This document shows positions 1-11,232 of a DNA stretch of 64,000 nucleotides, in pieces. A model generated the notes under the pieces. The model saw nothing but the letters and a program-made list of their open reading frames with translations. It made no database searches and was not told the origin of the DNA. Origin of the DNA: Hymenopus coronatus (lineage: Eukaryota > Arthropoda > Insecta > Mantodea > Hymenopodidae); assembly GCA_030762935.1 (NCBI GenBank), contig CM060880.1, forward strand, positions 17,043,001 through 17,107,000, read 5' to 3'. How positions within the stretch are numbered: the first letter of the stretch is position 1; each line of letters opens with the position of its first letter. The position numbers and the translations under genes are program-made.

Positions 1-1480
1 AATACTTTCCATGCAAACACCTCTGTATTCAAATCGGCAAAAAAACTCTTCTTCCGCTATTTTCGTTTCACGCGGTAGTCATGTTTTAATGCATTTTTAT
101 TTATTGCTCTGGAGTAGATTATAATAAAACCACTTGCATGAGTTCTATAATTTGCAGTGTCTTCTCAAATATATTTAGTTTAGAATCCGTGTATAACTCA
201 CAGATAACAAGCACAGGGCGGAAGTGCTACCGTTTTGCTGAAGCAAGTCTTGCGCCCAGCCTTAATCTTGTGGCCTACACACTACCATATGCAACATCTG
301 TCAAATTAATTGATTTTCGAAGTTTTAGAAATAAAGAACAAAGCACAATGAAAGGGGAGAGATCTCTACTTGAAGGAATATTTAATTCAGTCACATTTTT
401 TGGCCTGTCAGAAGCTATTATTGATAAATTTGTATTAATACAATAAATATCGTGACAAGGTCACAACTTAATTTTATTCTAATTTCTGGTTCTAAAACTA
501 TTGTTAATGTAACAAAAGACTGTACAACATTGGTTTAAAGCTTTAGTAAAACGTGTGATGTTAATCAAGAATTTCGGTCGAGGAATATTGGGATAATTAC
601 CATTGCATTCCGAGTCCGAGGAACACGCCCCTTTCTCACGGTTCTGGTATCATAAGCATATAATTTGATAGTAATTATTTCTCGTGATGATAGCTGCTAA
701 ATTGGCGAATTGGCAAGACATTTCTTATAAACCGGAGTAGGTTGCCAATTTTGTCTGCGATTGCCTTTATCCAAGCTTCTCAACGGTCTTTCAGAGTTGA
801 AGTTCTAAAATCTAACAAACAATACAGAATCGTTCTGTTGATAATGCATAACATATTTCACTAAGTATATCACCGAAAAATCACTTAAATAAGTACACTA
901 ACCTGTGTATTGAAATGTTTCACTAGGTATACCACCGAAAAAAACACTTAAATAAGTATACTAACCTGAGTATTGAAATACATTTACCTTTCCTTGTTTT
1001 TGCTTCTGCTATTCGAGAAACTACAACCAAACACCACATACGTATTAACCATTATAATTTAACACCACAAAATCTTATTTTTGTGTGCACATTTAACCCA
1101 CACAAGGCATGCTCATCTCAAAAGTGTAGTGGCTGCGCGAAAATCCTACTTCACCAATCACAATGCATAAGGATAGGACATTTCCAATCTAATCTCTCTA
1201 TATATGTGTGATAAGTATATACATAACAGGTTTACCCACGCAATTGCAAATTGATTAGCTTAAACCTTGAATAAATGTATTCTCTTGACTTGCGTATTCA
1301 AAACGATCCCAATTCATATTGAAACCGGATCTATTGAGATGGAATTGGATTCAAGTCGATTTCAATTGCGCATGGAGACTTAGTAACTGAATTATAAAAC
1401 AATCACAGGTATAATAATCAGTGCGACGAAGTATAAAGTTAATTTTTGTTTATCAATAGATTATTTCTACTTGGTCGTCT
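1..1480. other. Left end, no recognised gene
   Basis: AT-rich sequence with only the 63-bp tandem pair. A 102-codon frame at 138-446 (+) matches nothing I know and has no clear splice signals. Confidence 0.4.
854..979. repeat. Two-copy tandem repeat, 63-bp unit
   Basis: 854-916 and 917-979 share TTTCACTARGTATAYCACCG, CACTTAAATAAGTAYACTAA and CTGWGTATTGAAAT. No gene is recognised in 1-1480 around it; the palindrome CTTAAATAAG recurs in both units. Confidence 0.7.
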
Positions 1481-1483
1481 CCT

Positions 1484-1560
1484 TAGCGCGGTGGTAGAGC
1501 GGATGTTTACTAAACAGGAGACCTGGGTTCGATTCCTGGTATCGGCTTGGGGTTGCACTC
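1484..1560 (+). mobile_element. tRNA-like SINE head, distinct family
   Basis: TAGCGCGGTGGTAGAGCGG (A box) and GGGTTCGATTCC (B box) about 30 bp apart. A GC-richer body may continue to about 1800. Not a tRNA gene, because the stems do not close. Confidence 0.55.
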
Positions 1561-1849
1561 AGCCTCATGAGGTCCCTGGGGGGGGGAATCAATTGAGGAG
1601 CTACTTGATGGAGAAGTAGCGGCTCTAGGTCATGAGGACCGCATTAACCGGCCGGGGTGGTGGTTCGAGGTGTTGAACACGTCTCACCCTCCAATTTGGC
1701 GTCTGTCCTGGACCGAAATGCAGGACGCAGTGGCCGGGCGGTAAGCCAAGGTTCCTTGAGAGCTGTCATGGACATGGAGTTTATACTTCTATTTGTGTCG
1801 TACATAATTTCTGGTATTTTTAGCTTTTTATGGACACCTTTCAGCTGAT

Positions 1850-2075
1850 GTGCTTCTCAAAATCCCTTTCTATACTGGGTGTGAAAGACCACTTAATTTT
1901 TCTCAGAGGCCTATTTATCAGGCCTGGTGTGCTTTATCTACAAGGAACCGCCGGGTTTATTTATCATCCGAAGGAATCATGGTAAGGATTTTTGTGCCTG
2001 AAAAAAGACATTGTCCTCCGCCGGGTTTGAACCCACGACCTAGGAACCAGAGAATAGCACTTATGTATAATATCT
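1850..2075 (-). mobile_element. SINE family B copy, diverged
   Basis: CTGGGTGTGAAAGACC, GGAATCATGGTAAGGATTTT and CCGCCGGGTTTGAACCC place it in family B. It is older than the others judging by mismatches. Confidence 0.6.
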
Positions 2076-2418
2076 GGTATCATCATTGCCGAATGCTTAC
2101 TTAATCAAAATCTACCATATAATTCTGTTACTCCATACGGATATTCTTCTTTTGTGCATATGGGTTAAAATAACGCATTTATTCATGAGCACTAAACCCA
2201 TTTTTAGATAACAGCATGACGATTCCCTAGCTTAAACCGTAGTTCAGTGCGATTTAAGTCAAGCTACGGTTAAACTCGGCTTATCGCTTGAACTACTTAT
2301 TGTAAAACACCGCTGTGGCTTAAGCTGAAACTGTGAAACCGAGCCTTAAACCCGGTATGAGCTGAATTCCACTTCCTCCGCATCCCATCACGTAACTCTG
2401 TACAGTGCTCTAAAAAAA

Positions 2419-3727
2419 ATCTGATGTGCTCCATTCACATGACTTTCTCTACATCTCTGTAACATATTGTTAATAAGCTTATGCTTCAGTCTATTTTATG
2501 ATAAAACATTAGCAGAAACGGTTTTATTATAATTTCCTTATAAGTAGGACGGAAATAAGGGAACACGCTAGACTAAACTGACAATCAAATGTTTTAAAAT
2601 GTGGTTGCTATGGGACTGAATTCCATTTCTTTGCGTTTCCAAACGTTGACAAGTTCCCGTATGAGAACAGTTTTAAGTTTTTACTTTCTCTATACGTACT
2701 ATGTACATAGTGTATAGAGAAGGTATTGCACTCCACCCAAAAAATTCGATACCGAGATTTCACCGGAAATATATGTTTTAGGGTCCTCTGTACCCAAAAA
2801 AAGTATTTTCAGAAAAAGGTCCGTGTGTGTGTCCGTGTGTCATGTCTGTGAACAGGATAACTCGAAAGCGAAAAGTCGGTAAAATACCAAACTTGGTATT
2901 TAAGTTTAGTATCTTCCAGGGATGCGACACGAAGATTTTGAGAAAAATCCCTCCACCCCAAACTACCCTTTGCATGGAACTTGTTTTGAAAATTTTTATT
3001 TTCTTAAAAATGGCTCTAACGATTTTGATTAAAATATCGTATATTAAATATATTTACCTGACAAATAAAATGTGAATCTTCAATTTTCTGTGAATAGCCT
3101 CTGAAGCTTACTTTATTCTGGATGAAATTTACGAAATTTTGCATAGCTCCTAAACCGAAAGAGATGGATAAAAACTTACTTCACAAAAAATGTAGAGCAC
3201 GCTAAAACACACAATTTATATAATATACATTTTTTAATGGAGTTGATCGTTGTTTAAATATTCCTTGTTTTTGGTTTCAGGTTTTAAAAACACACTTTTC
3301 TCATACAGGAATTTGTCAACTCTTGTCCACACAAACAAAGGAACTTCGGTCACATAGCAATCAGATTTTGACTATCACTTTAATCTATGGTACTCCCTTA
3401 CTTCGCTTCTACTTTAAAGGAAGCAAGTGATAAAACTATTTCTGCTAATTTGTACTCGATTAACATGAAGTAAATAGAAGCATAAGCTTTCTAACAATAA
3501 TTTGTTGCAGAGAAATAGATAAAGTCATGTGAATGGAACACCTCGAAAACGGCCAACTCCACCAAAAAATTGTGAGTTTTATCGAGATCTATATTTTTTG
3601 TGTATCAAGTTTTTGTCTATTTTACGGTTTACAAGTTATGTAAAATTCAATAAAAATTGTCCAGAATGAAGAGGTCTTCAGAAGCTATTCCCAGAAAATC
3701 CAAGATATACATTTCGTTTGTCAAAAA
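2419..3727 (+). mobile_element. Helentron-like repeat, interrupted by a second copy
   Basis: Starts ATCTGATGTGCTCCATTC at 2419, stops at about 2682, and resumes at 3543-3727 (CGAAAACGGCCAACTCC on). The middle is an inverted full copy of the same family. Confidence 0.75.
2683..3542 (-). mobile_element. Helentron-like repeat, full copy nested in a relative
   Basis: Palindromic end at 2683-2720 (ACTATGTACATAGTGT core), GTGTGTGTCC microsatellite near 2823, and the opposite end GTCATGTGAATGGAACA at 3525-3540. Confidence 0.8.
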
Positions 3728-3749
3728 AGTATGCTAAACATCTCATTAC

Positions 3750-3955
3750 GATAGGTTTTAAAACATTTGACTATCAGTTTAGCATAGCGCATTCCTTTAG
3801 GTCCCTTCTACTTATAAGTAACTAAGTAATAAGAACATTCTGCTAATGTTTATCTCGATTAGCATGGTTTAGAAAGAAAAATAATCTTTTGTAAGAAGTT
3901 TGTAGAGCAGCTAGAGAAATCATGTGAGTGTAACACATAACATTTTTTTTTAACT
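3750..3955 (-). mobile_element. Helentron-like 5' end fragment
   Basis: Terminal ~200 bp only, ending GAAATCATGTGAGTGTAACA. Confidence 0.6.
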
Positions 3956-4094
3956 CGGGGAGTCTCAGAACGTGTATTTCTAGTGAAGCCTCGATAACCA
4001 ATTTTTGAGTGAAATACATAACGCTTTGACGTGTGAAAATATCCCTTTATGCATTAAAACAGTTGCAGAACTGAAAGGGGCTATATCAAATGGA

Positions 4095-4210
4095 ACACTG
4101 GCGAGAGCGATCTTCGCTTTAACCTTCTTTACTTATCATCAGAATCGGTGTGCGGGTCACACTCATAGAGAGGGGTAAAACGAAGATTGCTCTTGTCAGT
4201 TCTCCACTGA
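4095..4210. repeat. Imperfect inverted repeat
   Basis: ACTGGCGAGAGCGATCTTCG at about 4096-4123 pairs with CGAAGATTGCTCTTGTCAGT at about 4173-4200, a ~28-bp stem with few mismatches. The right arm lies in a 62-codon minus-strand frame (4317-4129) of unknown nature. Confidence 0.5.
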
Positions 4211-4360
4211 CCGGTTTTAACTTGAAACAGCGCCATTGAGTTGTGCAATTCTTTTAACGCTGAAGGAATATCTGCAAACATCAAATACGGGGCAGTTGGA
4301 CCACCTGGTATAGGCAAGCCTCAGCAGTTAGCTCCACAATTCACATTAGGGAGGTCCCGG

Positions 4361-5392
4361 CTTCTCTACACGTACTATATACATAGTGTATAGAGAAGGC
4401 ATTGTAATGCACCCAAAAATTCAATACCGACATTTCACCGGAAATATATATTTTAGAACCTCTGAATAAAAAAAAACCCTTCTAGAAAAAGTTCCGTGTG
4501 CGTGTGGACAGCATAACTCAAAAACTAAAAGTCCGTTAAATACCAAACTTGATATTTAAATTCAGTTTCTTCCAAGGATGCGACACCAAGATTTTCAAGA
4601 AAATCCTCCACCCCAAACTACCCTTTACATGGAAAAAAAATTAGAACATTTTGATTTTCTCAAAACTGGCTCTAACGATTTTAATTAAAATCTCTTATAT
4701 TTAAGCTATTTACATGACAAATAACATGTATATCTTGAATTTTCTGGGAATAGCCTCTGAAGACCTCTTTATTCTGGATGATTTTATTGAATTTTGCATA
4801 ACTGGTAAACCGCAAGAGACAGACAAACACTTACTATATAAAAAATGCAGATCTCGTTAAAACACATAATTTATGTCATGTGCATTTTTGTAGTAAAGTT
4901 GACCGTTTCCAGGATATTCCTTATGGTTGGTTTCAATGTTAAAATACTTTTACTTTTCCCAGACAGGAAATGTCCGTTTTTCTTTTTTTTTTTTTCCTAC
5001 TCTTGGCCAAGCAAAGAAGTGAATTTCAATGACAATCGCATAACGATAGCTTTTAAAATGGCCGCGCGGTTAGACCACTTGCCTCTCACCTAGACGGCCG
5101 GGGTTCGATCCCAAGCGACCGCATGTGAGATTTGTGGTGGACAAAATGGCGCTGGGGCGGGTTTTCTCCGGATATTCCGGTTTCCCCCGTCATCGCATTC
5201 CACCAGTGCTCCATCATCATTAATGTGTTACCGCCTGCGGTGCCATTAGTAGTTAAAGCGGGCGTTAAACTCTACCAAAAAAAAAAAAAAGCTTTTAAAA
5301 CATTTGACTATCGCTTTAGCATAGCGTATTCTTTAGTAAGAATTTTGTAGAACAGCTAGAGAAAGTCATAAGAGTGCAACACATCAGATTTT
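4361..5392 (-). mobile_element. Helentron-like repeat hosting a SINE
   Basis: Palindromic end at 4361-4400 (ACTATATACATAGTGT), opposite end near 5390. SINE A at 5059-5289 interrupts it, and a T13 run lies at about 4982-4996. Confidence 0.78.
5059..5289 (+). mobile_element. SINE family A, complete, with 11-bp target duplication
   Basis: tRNA-derived head (GCGCGGTTAGACC; B box GGTTCGATCCC), a body with GGTTTTCTCCGGATATTCC and a 13-A tail. AGCTTTTAAAA flanks it at 5048-5058 and 5290-5300. It is inserted within a Helentron-like repeat. Confidence 0.85.
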
Positions 5393-6055
5393 TTACAGAG
5401 GATTCTAAAACTTGTATTACCAGTGGAATTTCCGTATAGAATTTTTGTGTGAGTGCATTACAATATCTACTTATGTAATGTGTGGTAATTAGAGATAGTA
5501 AAGTTTCCGCATGGCGTCTAGATTTAAAATGTCGAAAATACTAACCTGAGCAATAAAAATGCACATGGAACGTGTGTCTTGTAATAGATGTGATCACTTT
5601 GAGTTGCTGTGACCTAATTGAGCCAGTTTCTTATGTATAAAACTCGTCGCAAAATGTAAACAACACACTCCATTTTATAATTTTTACGAACACACAAACC
5701 ATACTGCCAACCTATTTTTTTCACGAAATCCGCGAGTTATCTTCCCTAATAGGGACATTGCACATTCTGGTTCAGTTTTAGATTTGACTCTTGTCATTGG
5801 TCTATTGACCAATATGGCTGCCCATACACAAGCAGACAGAACAAACGGAATATTGTATATCGCATTGGAAAGAAGAACCGATTTTCAGAAAGTTCATTTT
5901 TACCCCTTATTTCGATCCAGTACATTTACATACACCTCACCTAACCTCGACGAAATCTCGAAACCTGTCGTTCACCTGTCACGTAGCCATGTTATCTCCG
6001 TAACCAATAGTCATCTCGCAGTATTATCTTTATCAAGTTGGCAGTCACTGTCATA
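5393..6055. other. Region upstream of the candidate host exon, no recognised repeat
   Basis: Contains a 90-codon frame (5784-6056, +) of unknown type. It could be promoter and 5' UTR for the exon at 6056. Confidence 0.35.
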
Positions 6056-6146
6056 ATGAATTATAGAGACGAAAACATCGAAAAACGTGTAAACAACTAC
6101 ATGAGCGATCCTGACGGCCGAATAAACTACAGTGAAATCTGGATCG
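6056..6146 (+). CDS. Candidate first coding exon of an unknown host gene
   Basis: ATG at 6056 opens a frame of 30 codons plus one base (MNYRDENIEKRVNNYMSDPD, GRINYSEIWI) up to a consensus donor ATCG/GTAAGG. Without splicing the frame stops after six more codons. Composition is host-like, hydrophilic and not low-complexity, and the surroundings carry no repeat. I do not recognise the protein and could not find the next exon, so this is tentative. Confidence 0.3.
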
Positions 6147-6700
6147 GTAAGGAATCAAGACCGTAAAATGGTTTTTAACGTGTTCATAATATTTGATCAT
6201 ATTTCATAGATGCATTAGCTTAAATCGTCATAAAGCTAAGCGCGGAAAAGTTGTGTAAGCCAGCCCTAGTACTTTATAAGTTAGTGAGCGATAGAGGGGG
6301 GGGGGTGTCTGGTTTGAGGTGCTTCATTAAGAAAGAAGGTTGGAATCCCTTTTGATCCCCCAAAACGTTGACATTCTCTGTGGCGACATCCGTTTTGAAC
6401 TCCCCGAACGCAGTGTGTGCCGGTCCAGCTCGCGTATTGTTATATTCTGCATTCAGCCCCAGGTCATGTAGAAACAAAAGAATGCTGTCTTGCGCGTGAT
6501 GACTGTAATCTGTCTGCTCTCAGGGTGTGCAGGCAATTAGCAGCTTCCTCTCTCAAAGTAAACTGTACGCGGGGCGGTGTCTGTGTAACAGTCGCACGAC
6601 ATCTTCATGACAAATATGTACCTTTGACTGATTCCAGGTAGAGGGCGGCACAATAAATACCCATGTTTCAAAATAGGGGTAGCTAAGGCTTATATTACAC
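6147..6700. other. Region after the candidate host exon, nothing recognised
   Basis: A G9 run lies near 6297. No second exon or transposon motif could be assigned. Confidence 0.4.
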
Positions 6701-6706
6701 TAATGT

Positions 6707-7468
6707 TAATATAAAAATAATAGTTGCAACCAATCTTCACTTATCTTTTGGAATCCTTGCCTAGCTATTAAAGATATTTCTACGCTTAAGAAAATAAAAG
6801 ATAATTACATTTTTAAAAAATTTACTTATCACCCTTGGGCAAATAAAAAATTCACAAATATTTTCAAAGAGCATGGCATAATATTGGTTCCTCAAAATAA
6901 ATATAGTATAAAAAATTTGTTAGGCTTTTCTAAAAAGGATGAAATTTCAAAAAATAAAAAAAATAAAAAATCTGGCATTTATCAATTAAACTGTTTAAAT
7001 TGTGACCTTGTTTATATTGATAAGACTAAACGTCATTTGGAAACCAGAGTAAAAGAACACTTTAGGAATATTAAATACAAACAAATTGATAAATCAGCTG
7101 TAGCAGAACATTTTTGGAAATTTAATCATGAAATAAATCCAGATGTTAAATTATTAAAACACTTAAATGGGCCCATAGATTTAATGGTTTGGGAGAAAAT
7201 ATTTATATTAAAGTATAGAAATCATGCAATGAATTTTGATATACCTCCAATTGACACTCTTACCAAATTTGTTTTGATTCCAGTAGTTAGCAATGCATTA
7301 GTACACAATCCACCTAGTAGCAGTAACCATAACAGTGTAAATAAACAACATCAAAAAAGAGACCAAAAGGATATGTTGATAATGCAATGAAATCGTTGCG
7401 AAACTAGTCCAGGCAAGGATTCCAAAAGATAAGTGAAGATTTGTTGCAACTATTATTTTTATATTAAT
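6707..7468 (+). mobile_element. Penelope-like element remnant flanked by 56-bp inverted repeats
   Basis: 6707-6762 and the reverse complement of 7411-7466 differ at one position in about 56. The interior codes the C-terminal endonuclease region of a Penelope-like retroelement. Inverted flanks could be partial terminal repeats of the element, or a hairpin formed at insertion. Confidence 0.72.
6768..7390 (+). CDS. Penelope-like GIY-YIG endonuclease domain (partial ORF)
   Basis: Open from about 6768; the first ATG is at 6884. After a linker (GIILVPQNKYSIKNLLGFSK) comes SGIYQLNCLNCDLVYIDKTK and RHLETRVKEHFRNIK, then a conserved EKIFILKYR. GIY and YID mark a GIY-YIG nuclease, which nicks target DNA for these retroelements. 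The usual Gly of YIG is Asp here, so activity is doubtful. The reverse transcriptase part is missing. Confidence 0.8.
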
Positions 7469-7675
7469 ATTTGTGTTATTCTTCACTGTTACTAGCTTCT
7501 TTTTACATTTATATTACACTATTACATTTTATAGTGTAATATATTGCATGTTTGACCACATCTAGCTGTGACATATCCTTATGATAAAAACTATACCCAC
7601 CATCACACCTTTCATCATATCTGTAATTAAATAACCTGATATGTTACATTCACATGACTTTCTCTACATCTCTAC

Positions 7676-7932
7676 AATTTCTTTTTTCTTTTGTAGCTTA
7701 ACGTCCTATGACCTGGTTGGTCATATTGGACGATGAATGAAATTGGTGAAGTGATGCTCAAATGATCTCGGGGTCCATGGAGCTTAAAGTTACTCGACAT
7801 TCGTATTCTCAGAATAAGGGAAAACCCCGAAAAAAAACCTTATCCGGGTAACCAACCCTTAGCGAGATTCGAAGACACGACCTGTTGAATATGAGGCAGA
7901 CACGTTACCACCACACTATCCAGGCGAGCTAA
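7676..7932 (-). mobile_element. SINE family C copy
   Basis: Minus-strand head GGATAGTGTGGTGGTAACG with a B box GTCTTCGAATCTCG. The body reads on plus AGCTTAACGTCCTATGACC and GATCTCGGGGTCCATGGAGC. Inserted in a Helentron-like fragment. Confidence 0.7.
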
Positions 7933-7934
7933 TT

Positions 7935-8240
7935 AATTATTGTTAAAAATCTTATTCTTCTATTTACAGAAATAGCTTGTTATTAGTTTCAGTTTTAAAA
8001 CTCTCATACAGAAACTCCTGTCCATACAAACAAAGGAACATCAGTCACATAGCAACCAGCTTTTGCTATCACTTTAACCTATAGTACTCACTTATTTCAC
8101 CTCTACTTATAAAGAAGCAAGTAATATGGCTATTTCTGCTAATTTGTTCTCGATTAGCTAGAAGTAAATAGAAGCATAAGGGTTTGTAAGAATAGCTTAT
8201 TGATGTATAGGTAGAGAAACTGATGTGAATGGAACACATC
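7935..8240 (-). mobile_element. Helentron-like 5' end fragment
   Basis: Last ~300 bp of the family, ending GTGAATGGAACACATCAG. Separated by SINE C from a 40-bp start of an oppositely oriented copy at 7638-7675. Confidence 0.65.
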
Positions 8241-8355
8241 AGATGAAACAGAGGAAGATAATAAAAACCTGGTTTCTGAAGTGCCTCAGGAACAGTGGCG
8301 ACATTGCTTTAAAGACTGGTTTCGTCGAATTCAAAAACGTTTTGATAATGAGAAT
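8238..8355 (+). pseudogene. Mariner-type transposase C-terminal fragment
   Basis: Plus-strand frame gives ETEEDNKNLVSEVPQEQWRH and CFKDWFRRIQKRFDNENSF. The pattern P-x(4)-CFxDWxxRxxK is typical of transposase C-termini. It sits between two Helentron-like fragments. Confidence 0.6.
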
Positions 8356-8356
8356 A

Positions 8357-8486
8357 GTTTTAGGGAGTAGCATAGGTTAAAGTGATAGTCAAAAGCTGGT
8401 TGCTGTGTGACTGAAGTTCCTTTGTTTGTATGAGCACGAGTTGGCATTATTAACTATGAGAAAAGTAAGTTTTTTAAAGCTGTAAC

Positions 8487-8518
<32 letters not shown>

Positions 8519-9066
8519 CTCATAAACAATCAACATCACGAAAAAAATGTGTATAACATTAATTGTGTGTTTTAACGTGCTCTACACTTTTTGTTTGCTA
8601 AGTTTTTGTCCATATCTTACGGTTTAATATTTATGTAAAATTCCGTAAATTTCATCCAGAATAAAGTAGTCTTCAAAGGCTATTCCCAGAAAATTCAAGA
8701 TATACATTTTATTTGCCAGTTAAATATCTTTAATGCACGATATTTTAATCAAAATCGTTAGTCTTTTTTAAGAGAATCAAAATTTTCGAAAAAAGTTCCA
8801 TGTAAAGAGTAGCTTGCAGTGGGAGGATTTTTCTCAAAATCTTCGTGTCGCATCCCTAGAAGATACTAAACTAAATGCCAAATACTACCATCGCACACAT
8901 ACACGAACCTTTCTCTGAAAATGCTTTTTTTTTTCTTCTTCTTCTTACAGGGGACCGTGAAACATATATTTCCGGTGAAATCTCGGTATGGAATTTTTTG
9001 ATGCAATACAATTACTTTTTCTATGCACTATGTACATAGTCATGTAGAGAAAGTAAAAAAAAAAAA
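8357..9066 (+). mobile_element. Helentron-like repeat, 5'-truncated
   Basis: From GGGAGTAGCATAGG to the palindromic end CACTATGTACATAGTCATG (9027-9045), with a 30-bp poly(A) expansion at about 8487-8515. Confidence 0.72.
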
Positions 9067-9841
9067 AGACTGAAAAGTTCAATGCCATAACCGTGATTCA
9101 AATCCTGACTCTACCTATCCAACACACGGTTGGTGCGGAAAAAATAATTAACATTTCGAAATATTGTTTTGAATATTTCCGTTTTTTAAACAATGCACTG
9201 AAATATTATCGCTTTCTTGTGTCTCTCGAGCTCTTACTAAGAATTTGTAATGCGGTTCTTTGTGTGAGTTTTCTAACAGCTGAATATTGGCTCAGCCACA
9301 TTTGTTCAATATTTATCGTGACTAAGAGAAATGAACTTTTGTGTAGTATAGATAGGAAAATAAAGGATATGTGTAGAGAAAGTCGTGTGACTATTACACA
9401 TGAGAGATTATACTAACGATTCCCTGCCTCAGAAATGTATCATCTCTCATATAAAGGAGGCGTGACGTATATTGTGTTTACCTCATATTTTACGAGCGGA
9501 GTTTTCCACAAGACTGCAATTTATTCTCCCACTCTCGCTTAACCGCATTTCGCAGTGTAAAATATAACAGAGTCATCTGGCGGGTGTTTGAGCAGCTTGA
9601 TATATGGGTAGTGAATCTGTCACTGTCAGGCCGTGCGTGTTCTATCTAATTCACAAGTGCTTTAAAACAGTTGAAGGAAAAGTATACGCGTAGCGATCTC
9701 CTTCAAAATGTTAAACTGTAACAGATTGCAAATATTTATATTCTTTCCTAAATTCTTTAAAAAAAAAAAAAACCGTACGTGCAGAAACTAACACAAATGT
9801 ATTTTAGAAATCCATGGGTGTTAGAAATATGAATATTCTGA
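9067..9841. other. Gap with weak SINE-like start
   Basis: AATGCCATAACCGTGATTC with CTGACTCTACCTATCC at about 9080-9120 resembles the tRNA-like element in the Tigger relic; the rest is unassigned. Confidence 0.35.
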
Positions 9842-10570
9842 AGTAGTGTAACGGTTATATCAGCAGCAACGGTTACAAAAGTAACGGCGACGAAAAGTAG
9901 CTGCTTACTCAGTAACAGCTACACACATAACAGGACGGTTAAGAAAGTAATGGAGACGAAAATACTCAGTAACTTAAAAAATAACAGGAAAAATTAGGTT
10001 GTTATTGAGTAACTGTTACAAAATTGCTATGGATAAATGTATCTAATTATAAAAGTAATGGGGACGAAAAGTAGCTGCTTACTCAATAACGGTTACAAAA
10101 GTACGGGAATGAAAGGAGCTAGTTACTCAGTAACGGTTTTAAAAGTAATGGGGACGATAAATAACTAGTCACTGCGATAAAATGCAACTCGTTACTCAGA
10201 AGCCGTTATAAAAGTAGCGCCAGCGAAAAGTAGCCAGTTACGAATAATACAAAAAAAGGGGGAAATTAGCTAGTTACTCAATAACGGTCACAAAATAAAG
10301 GAGGAAATGGAGTTAGTTAATCAGTAATAGTCACAAAGGCAACGGGAGCAAAATGTAGCTATTTAATAAGTAACGGTTACAAAAATAACGGGGATTTATG
10401 CTAGCTGTTTAACAAGTAACGTCCAGAAAAATAACAAGGAAGTACAAATAAGCACCTATCCAGAATCGCTTATAAAGGCAACACGGTGACATAGTGATGG
10501 ATACAGAAACATTTACTAAAGTAACGCAGGGAGAAATAAGTAACCGAACAGATATTAAGCAATTAGTCAA
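9842..10570. repeat. Degenerate minisatellite built on CAGTAACGGTTAC
   Basis: About 12-14 units of roughly 52 bp: TTACTCAGTAACGGTTAC, AAAAGTAAYGGGGACGAAAA, GTAGCTGC and variants. Each unit contains GTAAC and GTTAC, so units have internal dyads. No coding sense seen. Confidence 0.75.
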
Positions 10571-10609
10571 AAAAACAACAAATACAAGAAATTGAACAAC
10601 GAATGCAAA

Positions 10610-11228
10610 AGTATCGGTACAGGAGTTGGTTATTTTTAAGAAAATCAAAATGTTCATAATGTTTTCCATGTAAAGGGTAGTTGAGGGTGGGAAGATTTCC
10701 TTAAAAATCTTTGTGTCGCATCTTTGAAAGATAACAAACTTAAATGCCAAGTTTGGTTTTTAACGGTCTTTTCGTTTTTGAGACATCGTCTTCACAGACA
10801 CACGACCTTTCTCTGAAAATGCTTATTTTTTTATACAGGAGACCCTAAAACGTGTATTTCGGTATCGAATTTTTTGATGGAATGCAATACCTTCTGTAGA
10901 TAATACGTTAGAGAAAATAAAAATGTAAATATTTGTTATGAGTTAACCGTTTCCAAGATATTCCTTGTTATTGGTTTTCTCAAATGGGAACTCATCTTTA
11001 GTTTTATCTCTCTTATGTTTTACACCTGGCAATCGAAGATAACTGAGTTTCAATTGTTTCACATAGCTATTAAAAGATTTGACTATCGTTTAGCGTAGTG
11101 TATTTCATTATTTCCCATCTACTTACAAGAAAGCAAGTAATAAGATAATTTCTGTTATGTTTATCTCGATTAGCATAGAGTAGATAGAAGAAAGGCTTTT
11201 ATAAGAAAAGTCTGTTTGTAGAGCAGGA
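10610..11228. mobile_element. Two opposed Helentron-like fragments
   Basis: 10625-10920 is the palindrome-side part in plus orientation with its palindrome degraded; 10935-11228 is the other end in minus orientation. Confidence 0.6.
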
Positions 11229-11232
11229 AGAA

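Noticed and set aside
138..446. 102-codon frame as a gene
   Set aside because: No recognised motif, no splice or promoter signal, and length compatible with chance in this composition.
2827..3075. Recurrent frame with KIPNLVFKFSIFQGCDTKIL in Helentron-like copies
   Set aside because: Appears in many copies because the DNA is repeated; it is interrupted or shifted in others, lacks domain features and differs in start, so no coding role is supported.
9842..10570. CRISPR-like array
   Set aside because: Repeat units are degenerate with no unique spacers, and the genome is eukaryotic.
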